Source: Nocardia donostiensis
Lineage (GTDB): Bacteria; Actinomycetota; Actinomycetes; Mycobacteriales; Mycobacteriaceae
Length of the DNA: 64,000 bases
NCBI RefSeq assembly: GCF_002081715.1
Contig: NZ_MUKP01000021.1
Coordinates: 1 to 64,000 of the forward strand
Direction of reading: 5' to 3'
In this document: piece after piece, positions 56,734-64,000 of the stretch
Layout: every line of letters starts with the position of its first letter
How positions within the stretch are numbered: the stretch's first letter is position 1
Program-made: the position numbers and the translations under genes
The notes under the pieces: model-generated
Database searches by the model: none
Told to the model about the DNA's origin: nothing
The model's input: only the letters and a program-made list of their open reading frames with translations

Positions 56734-58905
56734 ATGGCTGCTGATGGTGGTACCGGGACAACAGAGAACACTGTGGTTGCGCCGCCGGTCGCGAGGACCG
56801 TGCCGTTCGAGCGCATGCACCACGGTGAGGTATTCGTCGATGAATACGAGTGGCTACGGGATAAGGAGAACCCGGAGGTCATCGAATACCTGGAGGCGGA
56901 GAACGCCTATACCGAGGCCCATACCGCCCAGCTGCAGCCGCTGCGGGACAAGATTTTCGACGAGATCAAATCCCGCACCCAGGAAACCGATCTGTCGGTG
57001 CCCACCCGGCTCGGCGACTACTGGTACTACTCGCGCAGCTTCGAGGGCAAACAGTACGGTGTGCACTGCCGCTGCCCGATCGATGCGGCCGCCGACGGTA
57101 TCGACGCCTGGACCCCGCCGCAGCTCGAAGCCGATACCGAGATCCCCGGCGAACAGGTGCTGCTGGACAGCAACGCCCTCGCCGAAGGGCACGACTTCTT
57201 CGCCCTCGGCGCATTCTCGATCAGCCACGACGGCGATATGCTCGCCTACTCGGTGGACACGGCGGGTGATGAGCGCTACACGCTGCGGTTCAAGAATCTG
57301 AATACCGGGGAGTTGCTCGGCGACGAGATCCCGCGCACCGCGCCTGGCGCGACCTGGTCGCTGGACGGAACCCACGTCTTCTATCAGACCGTCGACGAAT
57401 CCTGGCGGCCCGATACCGTGTGGCGGCATCGGCTCGGCACTGCCGCAGCCGATGACGTGCGGGTATTCCATGAGCCCGATGAACGGTACTGGGTGAGTGT
57501 CGGCGCTACCCGCTCGGAGAAGTACCTGATGATCTGGGTCGGCTCCAAGATCACCAGCGAGGGCTGGGTACTGGAATCGGATAACCCGGAGGGTGAGTTC
57601 CGGGTGCTGCTGCCGCGCCGCGAGGGTGTCGAGTACGCCGCCGAGCATGCGGTGGTCGCCGGTGAAGACCGGTTCCTCATCCTGCACAACGATGTCGTCG
57701 ACGGGGTGAAGGCGCAGAACTTCGTCCTCGCCGAGGCGCCCGCCGCGGACCCGGCGAATATGACCATCCTGATCGGACACCGCGACAACGTCCGCTTGGA
57801 GGATATCGACGCGTTCGCCGGCCACCTGGTGCTCAGCTACCGGCGCGAGGCACTGCCCAGGATCGCGGTCTGGCCGCTCGGCGACGACGGTTACGGCGAA
57901 CTGCGCGAACTGGAATTCGACCTGGAGCTGTTCGCCGTCGGGGTGGGTTCGAGCCCCGAATGGGAGCAGCCGACGTTGCGGCTTGGCCTCACCTCGTTCA
58001 TCACGCCGATGCAGATTTTCGACTACGTACCGGAAACCGGTGCGCTGCTGCTGCGCAAGGAACAACCGGTGCTCGGCGGCTACGACCCCAACGATTATGA
58101 GCAGCACCGTGTTTGGGCGGTCGCCGAGGACGGCACCCGCATCCCGATCTCACTGATCAAGCGCCGCGACGACGGCACCGACAGCCCGAAACCGCTGCTG
58201 CTCTATGGTTACGGCTCCTATGAGGCCAGCGTGGATCCCGGGTTCTCGGTGTCGCGGTTGTCGCTGCTCGACCGCGGCATGGTTTTCGCGGTGGCGCATG
58301 TGCGTGGCGGCGGTGAGATGGGTCGCCTCTGGTATGAGAACGGCAAAACTCTCACCAAGAAGAACACCTTCACCGATTTCGTCGCTTGCGCCCGGCATCT
58401 GGTCGATACCGGCGTCACCGCACCGGATCGGATGATCGCCGACGGCGGCAGCGCGGGTGGTCTGCTGGTCGGCGCGGTCGCCAATATCGCGCCGGAACTG
58501 TTCGCAGGCATCCTGGCCAATGTCCCGTTCGTCGACCCGCTCACCTCGATCCTCGACCCGTCGCTGCCGTTGACGGTTATCGAATGGGACGAATGGGGGA
58601 ACCCGCTGGAAGACAAGGACGTCTACCAGTACATGAAATCCTATTCGCCGTACGAGAACGTCACGGCACAGGACTATCCGGCGATCCTGGCCATCACCAG
58701 CATCAACGACACTCGGGTGCTCTATGTCGAACCCGCCAAATGGGTGGCGAAACTGCGCGCCACCAAAACCGGCGACGCCCCGCTGCTGTTGAAAACCGAG
58801 ATGAGCGCGGGCCACGGTGGTGTCAGCGGACGCTACGAGAAGTGGAAAGAAGTGGCGTTCGAGTACGCCTGGGTTCTCGACACCGTCGGGCTGGGCGGAC
58901 GTTAG
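56734..58905 (+). CDS. ptrB: S9 family prolyl oligopeptidase / oligopeptidase B-like
   Basis: A 723-residue cytoplasmic serine peptidase of the S9A family. An N-terminal seven-bladed propeller spans about 80-400. The catalytic alpha/beta-hydrolase domain holds the Ser elbow G-G-S-A-G-G ('MIADGGSAGGLLVGAVANI'), the Asp ('ITSINDTRVLYVEPAKWVAK') and the His ('EMSAGHGGVSGRYEKW'). The triad is complete. Oligopeptidase B cuts after basic residues in peptides under about 30 residues. ATG 56734 has GGAG. Its position resembles ptrB in M. tuberculosis (Rv0781/Rv0782), where the gene is split; here it is intact. Confidence 0.93.
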   Translation: MAADGGTGTTENTVVAPPVARTVPFERMHHGEVFVDEYEWLRDKENPEVIEYLEAENAYTEAHTAQLQPLRDKIFDEIKSRTQETDLSVPTRLGDYWYYSRSFEGKQYGVHCRCPIDAAADGIDAWTPPQLEADTEIPGEQVLLDSNALAEGHDFFALGAFSISHDGDMLAYSVDTAGDERYTLRFKNLNTGELLGDEIPRTAPGATWSLDGTHVFYQTVDESWRPDTVWRHRLGTAAADDVRVFHEPDERYWVSVGATRSEKYLMIWVGSKITSEGWVLESDNPEGEFRVLLPRREGVEYAAEHAVVAGEDRFLILHNDVVDGVKAQNFVLAEAPAADPANMTILIGHRDNVRLEDIDAFAGHLVLSYRREALPRIAVWPLGDDGYGELRELEFDLELFAVGVGSSPEWEQPTLRLGLTSFITPMQIFDYVPETGALLLRKEQPVLGGYDPNDYEQHRVWAVAEDGTRIPISLIKRRDDGTDSPKPLLLYGYGSYEASVDPGFSVSRLSLLDRGMVFAVAHVRGGGEMGRLWYENGKTLTKKNTFTDFVACARHLVDTGVTAPDRMIADGGSAGGLLVGAVANIAPELFAGILANVPFVDPLTSILDPSLPLTVIEWDEWGNPLEDKDVYQYMKSYSPYENVTAQDYPAILAITSINDTRVLYVEPAKWVAKLRATKTGDAPLLLKTEMSAGHGGVSGRYEKWKEVAFEYAWVLDTVGLGGR

Positions 58906-58971
58906 CCGGAGTTCGGCGCGTGGCCATCGGCATGGAACGGTGAAGACACCTGCGGCTGAGAACGTGGATGC

Positions 58972-59673
58972 ATGAACGCTGAGCTGATCGTGTCGGTTTC
59001 CGGGATCCGGGACACCACGCGGGATGCGGTGATCGACTTCGCCCAGCAGATGGATCAGCGTGGTGTGCGGCTATCGCTGCTGGTGGCGCCACGGCTGAAA
59101 GGGAAATACCGGCTGGTCGATGACCCGGCGACGCAGGCGTGGCTGCGCGGCAGGCGCAGCAACGGCGACGCCATCGTGCTGCACGGCTACGACCAGGCGG
59201 CGACCAAACGGCGGCGCGCCGAATTCTCGGCGCTGCCCAAGCATGAGGCACTGCTGCGGCTCACCGCCGCCGATCGAGTGCTCGAACAGGTCGGCCTGCG
59301 CACCCGGCTGTTCGCCGCGCCCCGCTGGGACGCCTCCGCCGGGGCGCTCACCGCCCTGCCGGAGGCGGGTTTCCGGCTCTCGCTCGGTCTGACCACCATC
59401 CTCGACCTGGAACGTGATACCGCGCAGAAGGCGCGGGTATATGGGATCGGGGAGGGTTTCCGCGCCGAACCCTGGTGGTGCCGTGCCCTGGTAATGGGCG
59501 CGGCCCGCACCGCCCGCCGCGGCGGGATGCTGCGCCTGGCGGTCTCCGGAGTGCAGCTGAGCCGCCCCGGCCCGCGTCGAGCCGTGCTCGACGCCATCGA
59601 CCTCGCCCGCTACCACGGTGCGCGTAGCGAGGTGTACCGCTGGGAACCGTTCGCCCCCACGCGGGCGGCATGA
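58972..59673 (+). CDS. DUF2334-type polysaccharide deacetylase-like protein
   Basis: A 233-residue protein with the NodB-like order of DUF2334: 'LIVSVSGIRDTTRDAVIDFA', 'LSLLVAPRLKGKYRLVDDPA' and 'AIVLHGYDQAATKRRRAEFS' (H-G-Y-D in place of the metal H-G). 'RLFAAPRWDASAGALTALPE' and 'RYHGARSEVYRW' follow. Catalytic activity is uncertain because the N-terminal Asp pair is replaced by S-V-S-G. A gene of this type sits at the same place in mycobacteria. It may modify a cell-wall glycan. Confidence 0.75.
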   Translation: MNAELIVSVSGIRDTTRDAVIDFAQQMDQRGVRLSLLVAPRLKGKYRLVDDPATQAWLRGRRSNGDAIVLHGYDQAATKRRRAEFSALPKHEALLRLTAADRVLEQVGLRTRLFAAPRWDASAGALTALPEAGFRLSLGLTTILDLERDTAQKARVYGIGEGFRAEPWWCRALVMGAARTARRGGMLRLAVSGVQLSRPGPRRAVLDAIDLARYHGARSEVYRWEPFAPTRAA

Positions 59674-59680
59674 GAACGCC

Positions 59681-60325
59681 TCAGAGCTCGGCCTGCTGCT
59701 CGGGTTCGATCACCCTGAACTCGGTATTTTCCGGGCCCATCTCGTCCAGACGGCCGAAGTAGATCCCGCGCGCCTGCTCGGCGACGATGCCGTAATGGAT
59801 CGGGACGGCAGTGCGTGGGGCGACCGCGCGTAGGTAGTCGACGGCTTCGCTGATCTTCATCCACGGTGCGACGGCCGGAATGGCGAGGACGTCCACCGGC
59901 GTTGGCGGTACCCAGAGCGAATCGCCGGGGTGCACCAGCTGGGCGGGGTGGTCGGCGGTGCCCAGCTGGAAGACTGTGTTGTCGATCACCGGAATATCCG
60001 GGTGGATCACCGCGTGCCTGCCACCGCCACCGGTGACGCGGAGGCCGTCGATGTCGAGGACGTTGCCCGCGTGCACCGCCTCCCAGCGGCCGCCGCGCTG
60101 CTGGGCGGTCTGCGGATCGCTGAGCAGTCTGGCGTTCGGGTTGGCCTCGATCAGGGCGTCGATGCGTCCGGGATCGATGTGATCGGGATGCTGGTGGGTG
60201 ATCGCGATCGCATCCAGCCCGGTGATGCCCTCGAAACCGTGCGAGAAGACGCCGGGGTCGAACAAGACCTCGACACCGTTCAATTCGACCAGGATGCAGG
60301 AGTGACCGAAGTGGGCTATGCGCAT
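59681..60325 (-). CDS. Metallo-beta-lactamase-fold hydrolase
   Basis: A 214-residue protein of the UlaG/MBL-like group: MRIAHFGHSCILVELNGVEV, then the zinc motif T-H-Q-H-P-D-H-I-D (H-x-H-x-D-H) and 'HPGDSLWVPPTPVDVLAIPA' and 'TAVPIHYGIVAEQARG'. Zinc ligands are present, so it is probably an active hydrolase of unknown substrate. It is convergent with the DUF2334 gene (8 bp apart) and divergent from purS. Confidence 0.9.
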   Translation of the reverse strand: MRIAHFGHSCILVELNGVEVLFDPGVFSHGFEGITGLDAIAITHQHPDHIDPGRIDALIEANPNARLLSDPQTAQQRGGRWEAVHAGNVLDIDGLRVTGGGGRHAVIHPDIPVIDNTVFQLGTADHPAQLVHPGDSLWVPPTPVDVLAIPAVAPWMKISEAVDYLRAVAPRTAVPIHYGIVAEQARGIYFGRLDEMGPENTEFRVIEPEQQAEL

Positions 60326-60453
60326 ATGCCAACGCTAGCCGCGGGGGTGTGTTCTTGTGGTTCTCGCGCGCCGACTAGGCTGCTCAGGTACCCCCCATCA
60401 ACGCTCGGACGCCATCTGCGTCCGTCGCGGCTCACCCTTATGAGGAGCAAAGC

Positions 60454-60690
60454 GTGGCACGAGTCGTGGTCGAGGTGATGCCGAAGGCCGAGATCCTGGA
60501 TCCGCAGGGGCAGGCCATTGTCGGCGCGCTGCCGCGCCTGGGATTCCAGGGCATCTCGGACGTGCGGCAGGGCAAGCGGTTCGAGCTCGAGGTCGCCGAA
60601 GACATCAGCGACGCCGAACTAGAGCAGATTGCCGAATCGCTGCTGGCCAACACCGTCATCGAGGAATGGAAGGTGGTTCGCCTCCCATGA
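60454..60690 (+). CDS. purS: Phosphoribosylformylglycinamidine synthase subunit PurS
   Basis: A 78-residue PurS: '[20 protein letters not shown]', '[20 protein letters not shown]' and '[15 protein letters not shown]'. It is the small structural subunit that holds PurL and PurQ together. GTG 60454 has GAGGAG 9 bases upstream. Its stop overlaps the purQ ATG, giving coupled 1:1 production. A weak six-bp hairpin (GGACGC / GCGTCC) precedes the gene. Confidence 0.95.
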   Translation: MARVVVEVMPKAEILDPQGQAIVGALPRLGFQGISDVRQGKRFELEVAEDISDAELEQIAESLLANTVIEEWKVVRLP

Positions 60691-61364
60691 GCGCACGAAT
60701 CGGGGTCATCACCTTTCCCGGCACGCTCGACGACGTGGACGCCGCGCGTGCGGTGCGGCTGGCCGGCGCCGAAGCGGTGAACCTGTGGCATGCCGACGCC
60801 GACCTGAAGAAAGTCGACGCGGTGATCGTGCCCGGAGGCTTCTCCTACGGCGACTATCTGCGCGCCGGTGCGATCGCGCGTTTCGCGCCCGTGATGGGCG
60901 AGGTCGTGCGGGCCGCCGACAACGGTATGCCGGTGCTCGGTATCTGCAACGGATTCCAGGTGTTGTGTGAGGCAGGGCTGCTGCCGGGTGCGCTCACCCG
61001 CAATGAGGGCCTGCATTTCATCTGTCGCGACGAATGGCTGCGGGTGGAGTCGGTGGGCACCGCGTGGACGTCGCGTTATGAGCCCGGCGCCCAGATTCTG
61101 GTGCCGTTGAAATCCGGTGAGGGCCGCTACCAGGCGTCCGAACGGGTGCTCGACGAACTGGAAAGCGAAGGCCGGGTGGTGTTCCGCTACGCAAGCGACA
61201 ACCCCAACGGCTCGCAGCGCGGTATCGCCGGTATCGCCTCCGCCAACGGGCGCGTCGTCGGCCTGATGCCGCATCCGGAGCACGCCACCGAGCCGCTCAC
61301 CGGTCCCAGCGACGACGGGCTCGGCCTGTTCCTTTCGGTGCTGGACACCCTCGTAACCGCCTGA
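60687..61364 (+). CDS. purQ: Phosphoribosylformylglycinamidine synthase subunit PurQ (glutaminase)
   Basis: A 225-residue class I glutamine amidotransferase. The nucleophile Cys is in '[20 protein letters not shown]'; the His/Glu pair is in '[13 protein letters not shown]'. It starts '[20 protein letters not shown]'. It supplies ammonia to PurL for FGAM synthesis. It overlaps purS by 4 bp. purL does not follow within the window; the next gene is an aminopeptidase 254 bp later. Confidence 0.95.
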   Translation: MSARIGVITFPGTLDDVDAARAVRLAGAEAVNLWHADADLKKVDAVIVPGGFSYGDYLRAGAIARFAPVMGEVVRAADNGMPVLGICNGFQVLCEAGLLPGALTRNEGLHFICRDEWLRVESVGTAWTSRYEPGAQILVPLKSGEGRYQASERVLDELESEGRVVFRYASDNPNGSQRGIAGIASANGRVVGLMPHPEHATEPLTGPSDDGLGLFLSVLDTLVTA

Positions 61365-61618
61365 CACGAGCCCGTCCGCAAACTTACGTTCGCCGGCCGG
61401 GCAACCCTGGGCCGAACAATTCTCGCTGGAGCACGCCCGCCGGGCACCGCGTCGCAGTGCGTGGGCGTTATGGACACCACCTCGGTGCCGGCGGTCGTTT
61501 CGCCATCCAGAACAGGTTTTCGTGTATCGCGGTAGCGAGGAAGCCTCAGCCGGTCCGCGACGTATTCCGTCCGGCGAGGGTCGGCTGGCGGATGGGTACT
61601 GCTGCCTAGGATCGGGGT

Positions 61619-62911
61619 ATGTCGGTTTCTGTCACCGCGGCCTCCGCTGTCGGGCTGTGCGCGTTCATCGATGAATCCCCGTCACCGTTCCATGTGTGCC
61701 ACACCGTGGCGCAGGACTTGGACGAGCACGGTTTCACCCGGCTCGACGAGACCCAGCCGTGGCCGCAGAACGGGCGCGGCAGGCATTACGTGGTGCGCGG
61801 CGGCTCACTGGTGGCGTGGGCCGACGCTCATCGCGCCACCCCGTTCCGGGTGGTCGGGGCGCATACCGACAGCCCCAATCTGCGGGTCAAACAGCACCCG
61901 GATCTGGTGTCGGCGGGCTGGCAGCTGGTCGGGCTGGAACCCTATGGCGGTGCCTGGCTGAACTCCTGGCTCGATCGTGACCTGGGCATCTCCGGGCGGC
62001 TCAGCGTGCGTGCGGGCGATACCGTCAGCGAGCGGTTGGTGCGGATCAACGAGCCGATCCTGCGGGTGCCGCAGCTCGCGATCCACCTGTCGGAGGACCG
62101 GCGCGGGGTCAGCCCGGACCCGCAACGGCATGTCAATGCGATCTGGGGAGTCGGTGACGAACCGCGCTCATTCCTGGCGTTCGTCGCCGAACATGCCGGT
62201 ATCGACCCGGACAGCGTGCTCGGCTGGGAACTGATGACCCACGATCTGTCCCCCAGCCACATCATCGGCCGCGACCGGGACCTGGTCAGTGCACCCCGGC
62301 TGGACAATCAGGGCACCTGCTATGCAGGGCTGCGGGCCTTCCTGGCTGCCGTCGACACCCCGGGCGCGGCGGTGCCGGTGCTGGCCATGTTCGACCATGA
62401 GGAAGTGGGCAGCCAGTCCGACCGCGGCGCCCAATCCGAGCTGCTGCCGACCGTGCTGGAGCGGATCGTGCTGGCCCGCGGCGGCGGCCGCGCCGACTAC
62501 CTGGCCGCGCTGGCGGGTTCGGTCTGCGCCTCCGGCGATATGGCGCATGCGACCCACCCCAACTATCCGGACCGGCACGAACCCGCGCATCACATTCAGA
62601 TCAACGGTGGGCCGGTGCTGAAGGTGAACCAGAATCTGCGCTACGCCACCGACGCCACCGGGGCGGGCGCGTTCGCCCTTGCCTGTGATCAGGCCGGGGT
62701 GCGGCTGCAGCGTTATGTGCACCGGGCGGATCTGCCGTGCGGGTCGACCGTCGGCCCGATGACCGCCGCCCGCACCGGTATACCGACCGTCGATGTCGGC
62801 GCGCCGCAGCTGGCGATGCATTCGGCGCGCGAGCTGATGGGTGTTGCCGATATCGCCGACTACGCGGCCGCGCTCGCCGCGTTCCTCACCCCGGAAACTG
62901 CCGGTCGGTAG
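61619..62911 (+). CDS. M18-family aminopeptidase (aspartyl-aminopeptidase type)
   Basis: A 430-residue zinc aminopeptidase. The metal ligands and signatures appear in order: '[20 protein letters not shown]' (His/Asp), '[20 protein letters not shown]'-like '[18 protein letters not shown]', the glutamate motif '[20 protein letters not shown]' and the C-terminal '[19 protein letters not shown]'. It removes acidic or neutral N-terminal residues. The 3' end overlaps the convergent mannosyltransferase gene by 52 bp. In mycobacteria the equivalent gene (Rv0800) also lies near the pur genes. Confidence 0.92.
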   Translation: MSVSVTAASAVGLCAFIDESPSPFHVCHTVAQDLDEHGFTRLDETQPWPQNGRGRHYVVRGGSLVAWADAHRATPFRVVGAHTDSPNLRVKQHPDLVSAGWQLVGLEPYGGAWLNSWLDRDLGISGRLSVRAGDTVSERLVRINEPILRVPQLAIHLSEDRRGVSPDPQRHVNAIWGVGDEPRSFLAFVAEHAGIDPDSVLGWELMTHDLSPSHIIGRDRDLVSAPRLDNQGTCYAGLRAFLAAVDTPGAAVPVLAMFDHEEVGSQSDRGAQSELLPTVLERIVLARGGGRADYLAALAGSVCASGDMAHATHPNYPDRHEPAHHIQINGGPVLKVNQNLRYATDATGAGAFALACDQAGVRLQRYVHRADLPCGSTVGPMTAARTGIPTVDVGAPQLAMHSARELMGVADIADYAAALAAFLTPETAGR

Positions 62912-64000
62912 GCGATTACCGCGATCACCAGCACCGCGAACGTGGCGATCACATAGCTGCTGCCGACGATCTGCTCCCACCACGACCAGTCGAGTTCCCG
63001 GTCGCGCTGGTGCGGCAGCAGCCAATGCGGGCCGATCAGGAACATGATGCCCAGCGCCGCGACCGAGCCGACGAACAGCCGGTTGCGGCGCCCGGTGGCG
63101 ATCGCCTCGGCGGCCACCAGCAACATCGGGGCCACCCACACCCAGTGATGCGACCAGGACACCGGCGACACCAGCAGGATCGCGGCCGCATTCACCAGCA
63201 GCGCGGAGACGGTGGCGTCCGCCGCGAGCAGCCGGTGCATCCACACCGCTGCCAGCGCGAGCGCGACCAGCGAGAGCGAAATCCAGATCATGGTCGCCAG
63301 GGAATCGGAGACACCGAGGCGGAACGCCAGGCCCTTGATGGACTGGTTGCCCGCGTAATACGGCGGCCCGATACGGCCGGTATCGGGCAGTGTGTGGAAC
63401 CAGTATTCGGTCGAATCGCTCGGAAACAGCACGAACCCCAGCCCGATCGCGCCGAACGCGGCGGCGACCAGCGTGCCCGCCGCCTTCCAGTCCCGGCGCA
63501 GCAGGAAGAAGAGCAGATATCCGGCGGGGATCAGTTTCACCGACACCGCGATGCCGATCAGCAGACCGCGTGGCCAGAATGGTTTGGCGACCAGGCAGTC
63601 CAGGGCGACCACGGCCATCAGCACCAGGTTGACCTGACCGAATCCGAAGGTCTGGCGCACGGGTTCGAACACCTGCGCCAGCGCGACGGCCGCGATCACC
63701 AGCGGCAGCACCGTGGTGCGGTCCAGTTGGGGACGCAGTCGGGCGAGCACCAGCCACAGCGTGATGCCGAGGCTGAGCACCGAACTAGCCAGTACCACCG
63801 CCTCGGCCAGGCCGAGCGGTATCAGCGCGAGCGGGGCGAAGAACAGCGCGGCCAGCGGGGGATAGGTGAACGGCAGCCCGATACCGAAGACCTCCGGCAT
63901 CGGCCCGTACAGTTCGCCGCCGTCCAGCCACACCTGGGCGCCGTTTCGGTAGACCTGTAGGTCGATATAGCCGTTCCACCAGTTGGCCAGGAAAGAGACC
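62860..64000 (-). CDS. GT87-type mannosyltransferase-like membrane protein (start outside the window)
   Basis: At least 379 residues are visible; the N-terminus lies beyond position 64000. About nine hydrophobic helices occur ('[19 protein letters not shown]', '[19 protein letters not shown]', '[20 protein letters not shown]'). Motifs typical of DUF2029 polyprenol-phosphate-mannose transferases are '[18 protein letters not shown]' and '[19 protein letters not shown]' (with the conserved K-L-I-P). In Mycobacteriales this family adds mannose to lipoarabinomannan or related glycans. The stop lies inside the convergent aminopeptidase gene (52-bp overlap). Confidence 0.88.
   Translation of the reverse strand, partial: VSFLANWWNGYIDLQVYRNGAQVWLDGGELYGPMPEVFGIGLPFTYPPLAALFFAPLALIPLGLAEAVVLASSVLSLGITLWLVLARLRPQLDRTTVLPLVIAAVALAQVFEPVRQTFGFGQVNLVLMAVVALDCLVAKPFWPRGLLIGIAVSVKLIPAGYLLFFLLRRDWKAAGTLVAAAFGAIGLGFVLFPSDSTEYWFHTLPDTGRIGPPYYAGNQSIKGLAFRLGVSDSLATMIWISLSLVALALAAVWMHRLLAADATVSALLVNAAAILLVSPVSWSHHWVWVAPMLLVAAEAIATGRRNRLFVGSVAALGIMFLIGPHWLLPHQRDRELDWSWWEQIVGSSYVIATFAVLVIAVIAYRPAVSGVRNAASAAA

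Noticed and set aside
62168..63757. Long Arg/Gly-rich reading frame of 529 residues on the minus strand
   Set aside because: It is the shadow of the aminopeptidase and mannosyltransferase genes; composition is typical of antisense high-GC translation.

Overview
The window is high-GC actinobacterial DNA. The gene content and order point to the Mycobacteriales, most likely Nocardia or a close relative: a complete mce4 operon, KstR-type operators, fadD19/echA19, an XRE-DUF397 pair, an orphan MbtH gene and the purD/purB/purS/purQ neighbourhood in a mycobacterial-like order. All family names come from reading the translated sequences; no database search was run.

Regions 1-3.6 kb, 9.0-11.6 kb and 26.0-42.4 kb together form a cholesterol/sterol locus. 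They hold a thiolase pair with its DUF35 partner and an F420-type oxidoreductase (1-3617), the steroid-CoA ligase FadD19 divergent from the enoyl-CoA hydratase EchA19 (9074-11562), the heteromeric acyl-CoA dehydrogenase FadE26/FadE27, ferredoxin FdxD and dehydrogenase Hsd4A (26000-29677), and the ten-gene mce4 import operon (30011-40415), followed by otsA. In M. tuberculosis the corresponding genes are nearly contiguous. Here they are split by inserted accessory blocks. Seven TnnAACnnGTTnnA-like palindromes (KstR operators) tie the pieces together; two of them lie inside a duplicated 71-bp segment.

The accessory blocks are as follows. (a) 3.7-9.0 kb: a MarR/RidA/Old-Yellow-Enzyme cassette flanked by 71-bp direct repeats, an apparently non-housekeeping threonyl-tRNA synthetase with a strong leader hairpin, and a Phd-Doc toxin-antitoxin pair. 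(b) 11.6-22.5 kb: a VOC protein, a SigG-like ECF sigma factor, a single-chain type ISP/IIG restriction-modification enzyme, a three-gene overlapping operon of unknown function, an XRE-DUF397 pair, an APH-fold kinase and an XRE-TPR regulator. (c) 22.8-25.7 kb: a compact operon of a radical SAM protein, a degenerate methyltransferase-like protein, an intact methyltransferase, a 24-codon peptide gene with a strong ribosome binding site, and a PqqD-like peptide-binding protein. This last block is the best candidate for an undescribed system, a ribosomally made, post-translationally modified peptide (RiPP).

From 42.5 kb to the end the content is mostly conserved chromosome: an alpha/beta hydrolase, an orphan MbtH protein, tRNA-Thr(TGT), small coupled unknown genes, regulators, a TetR/flavin monooxygenase unit, HIT proteins, purD, an M23 peptidase, an aminotransferase, purB, a prolyl oligopeptidase, purS-purQ, an M18 aminopeptidase and a truncated GT87-type mannosyltransferase at the right edge. 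No insertion sequence, integrase, CRISPR array or rRNA gene was seen.
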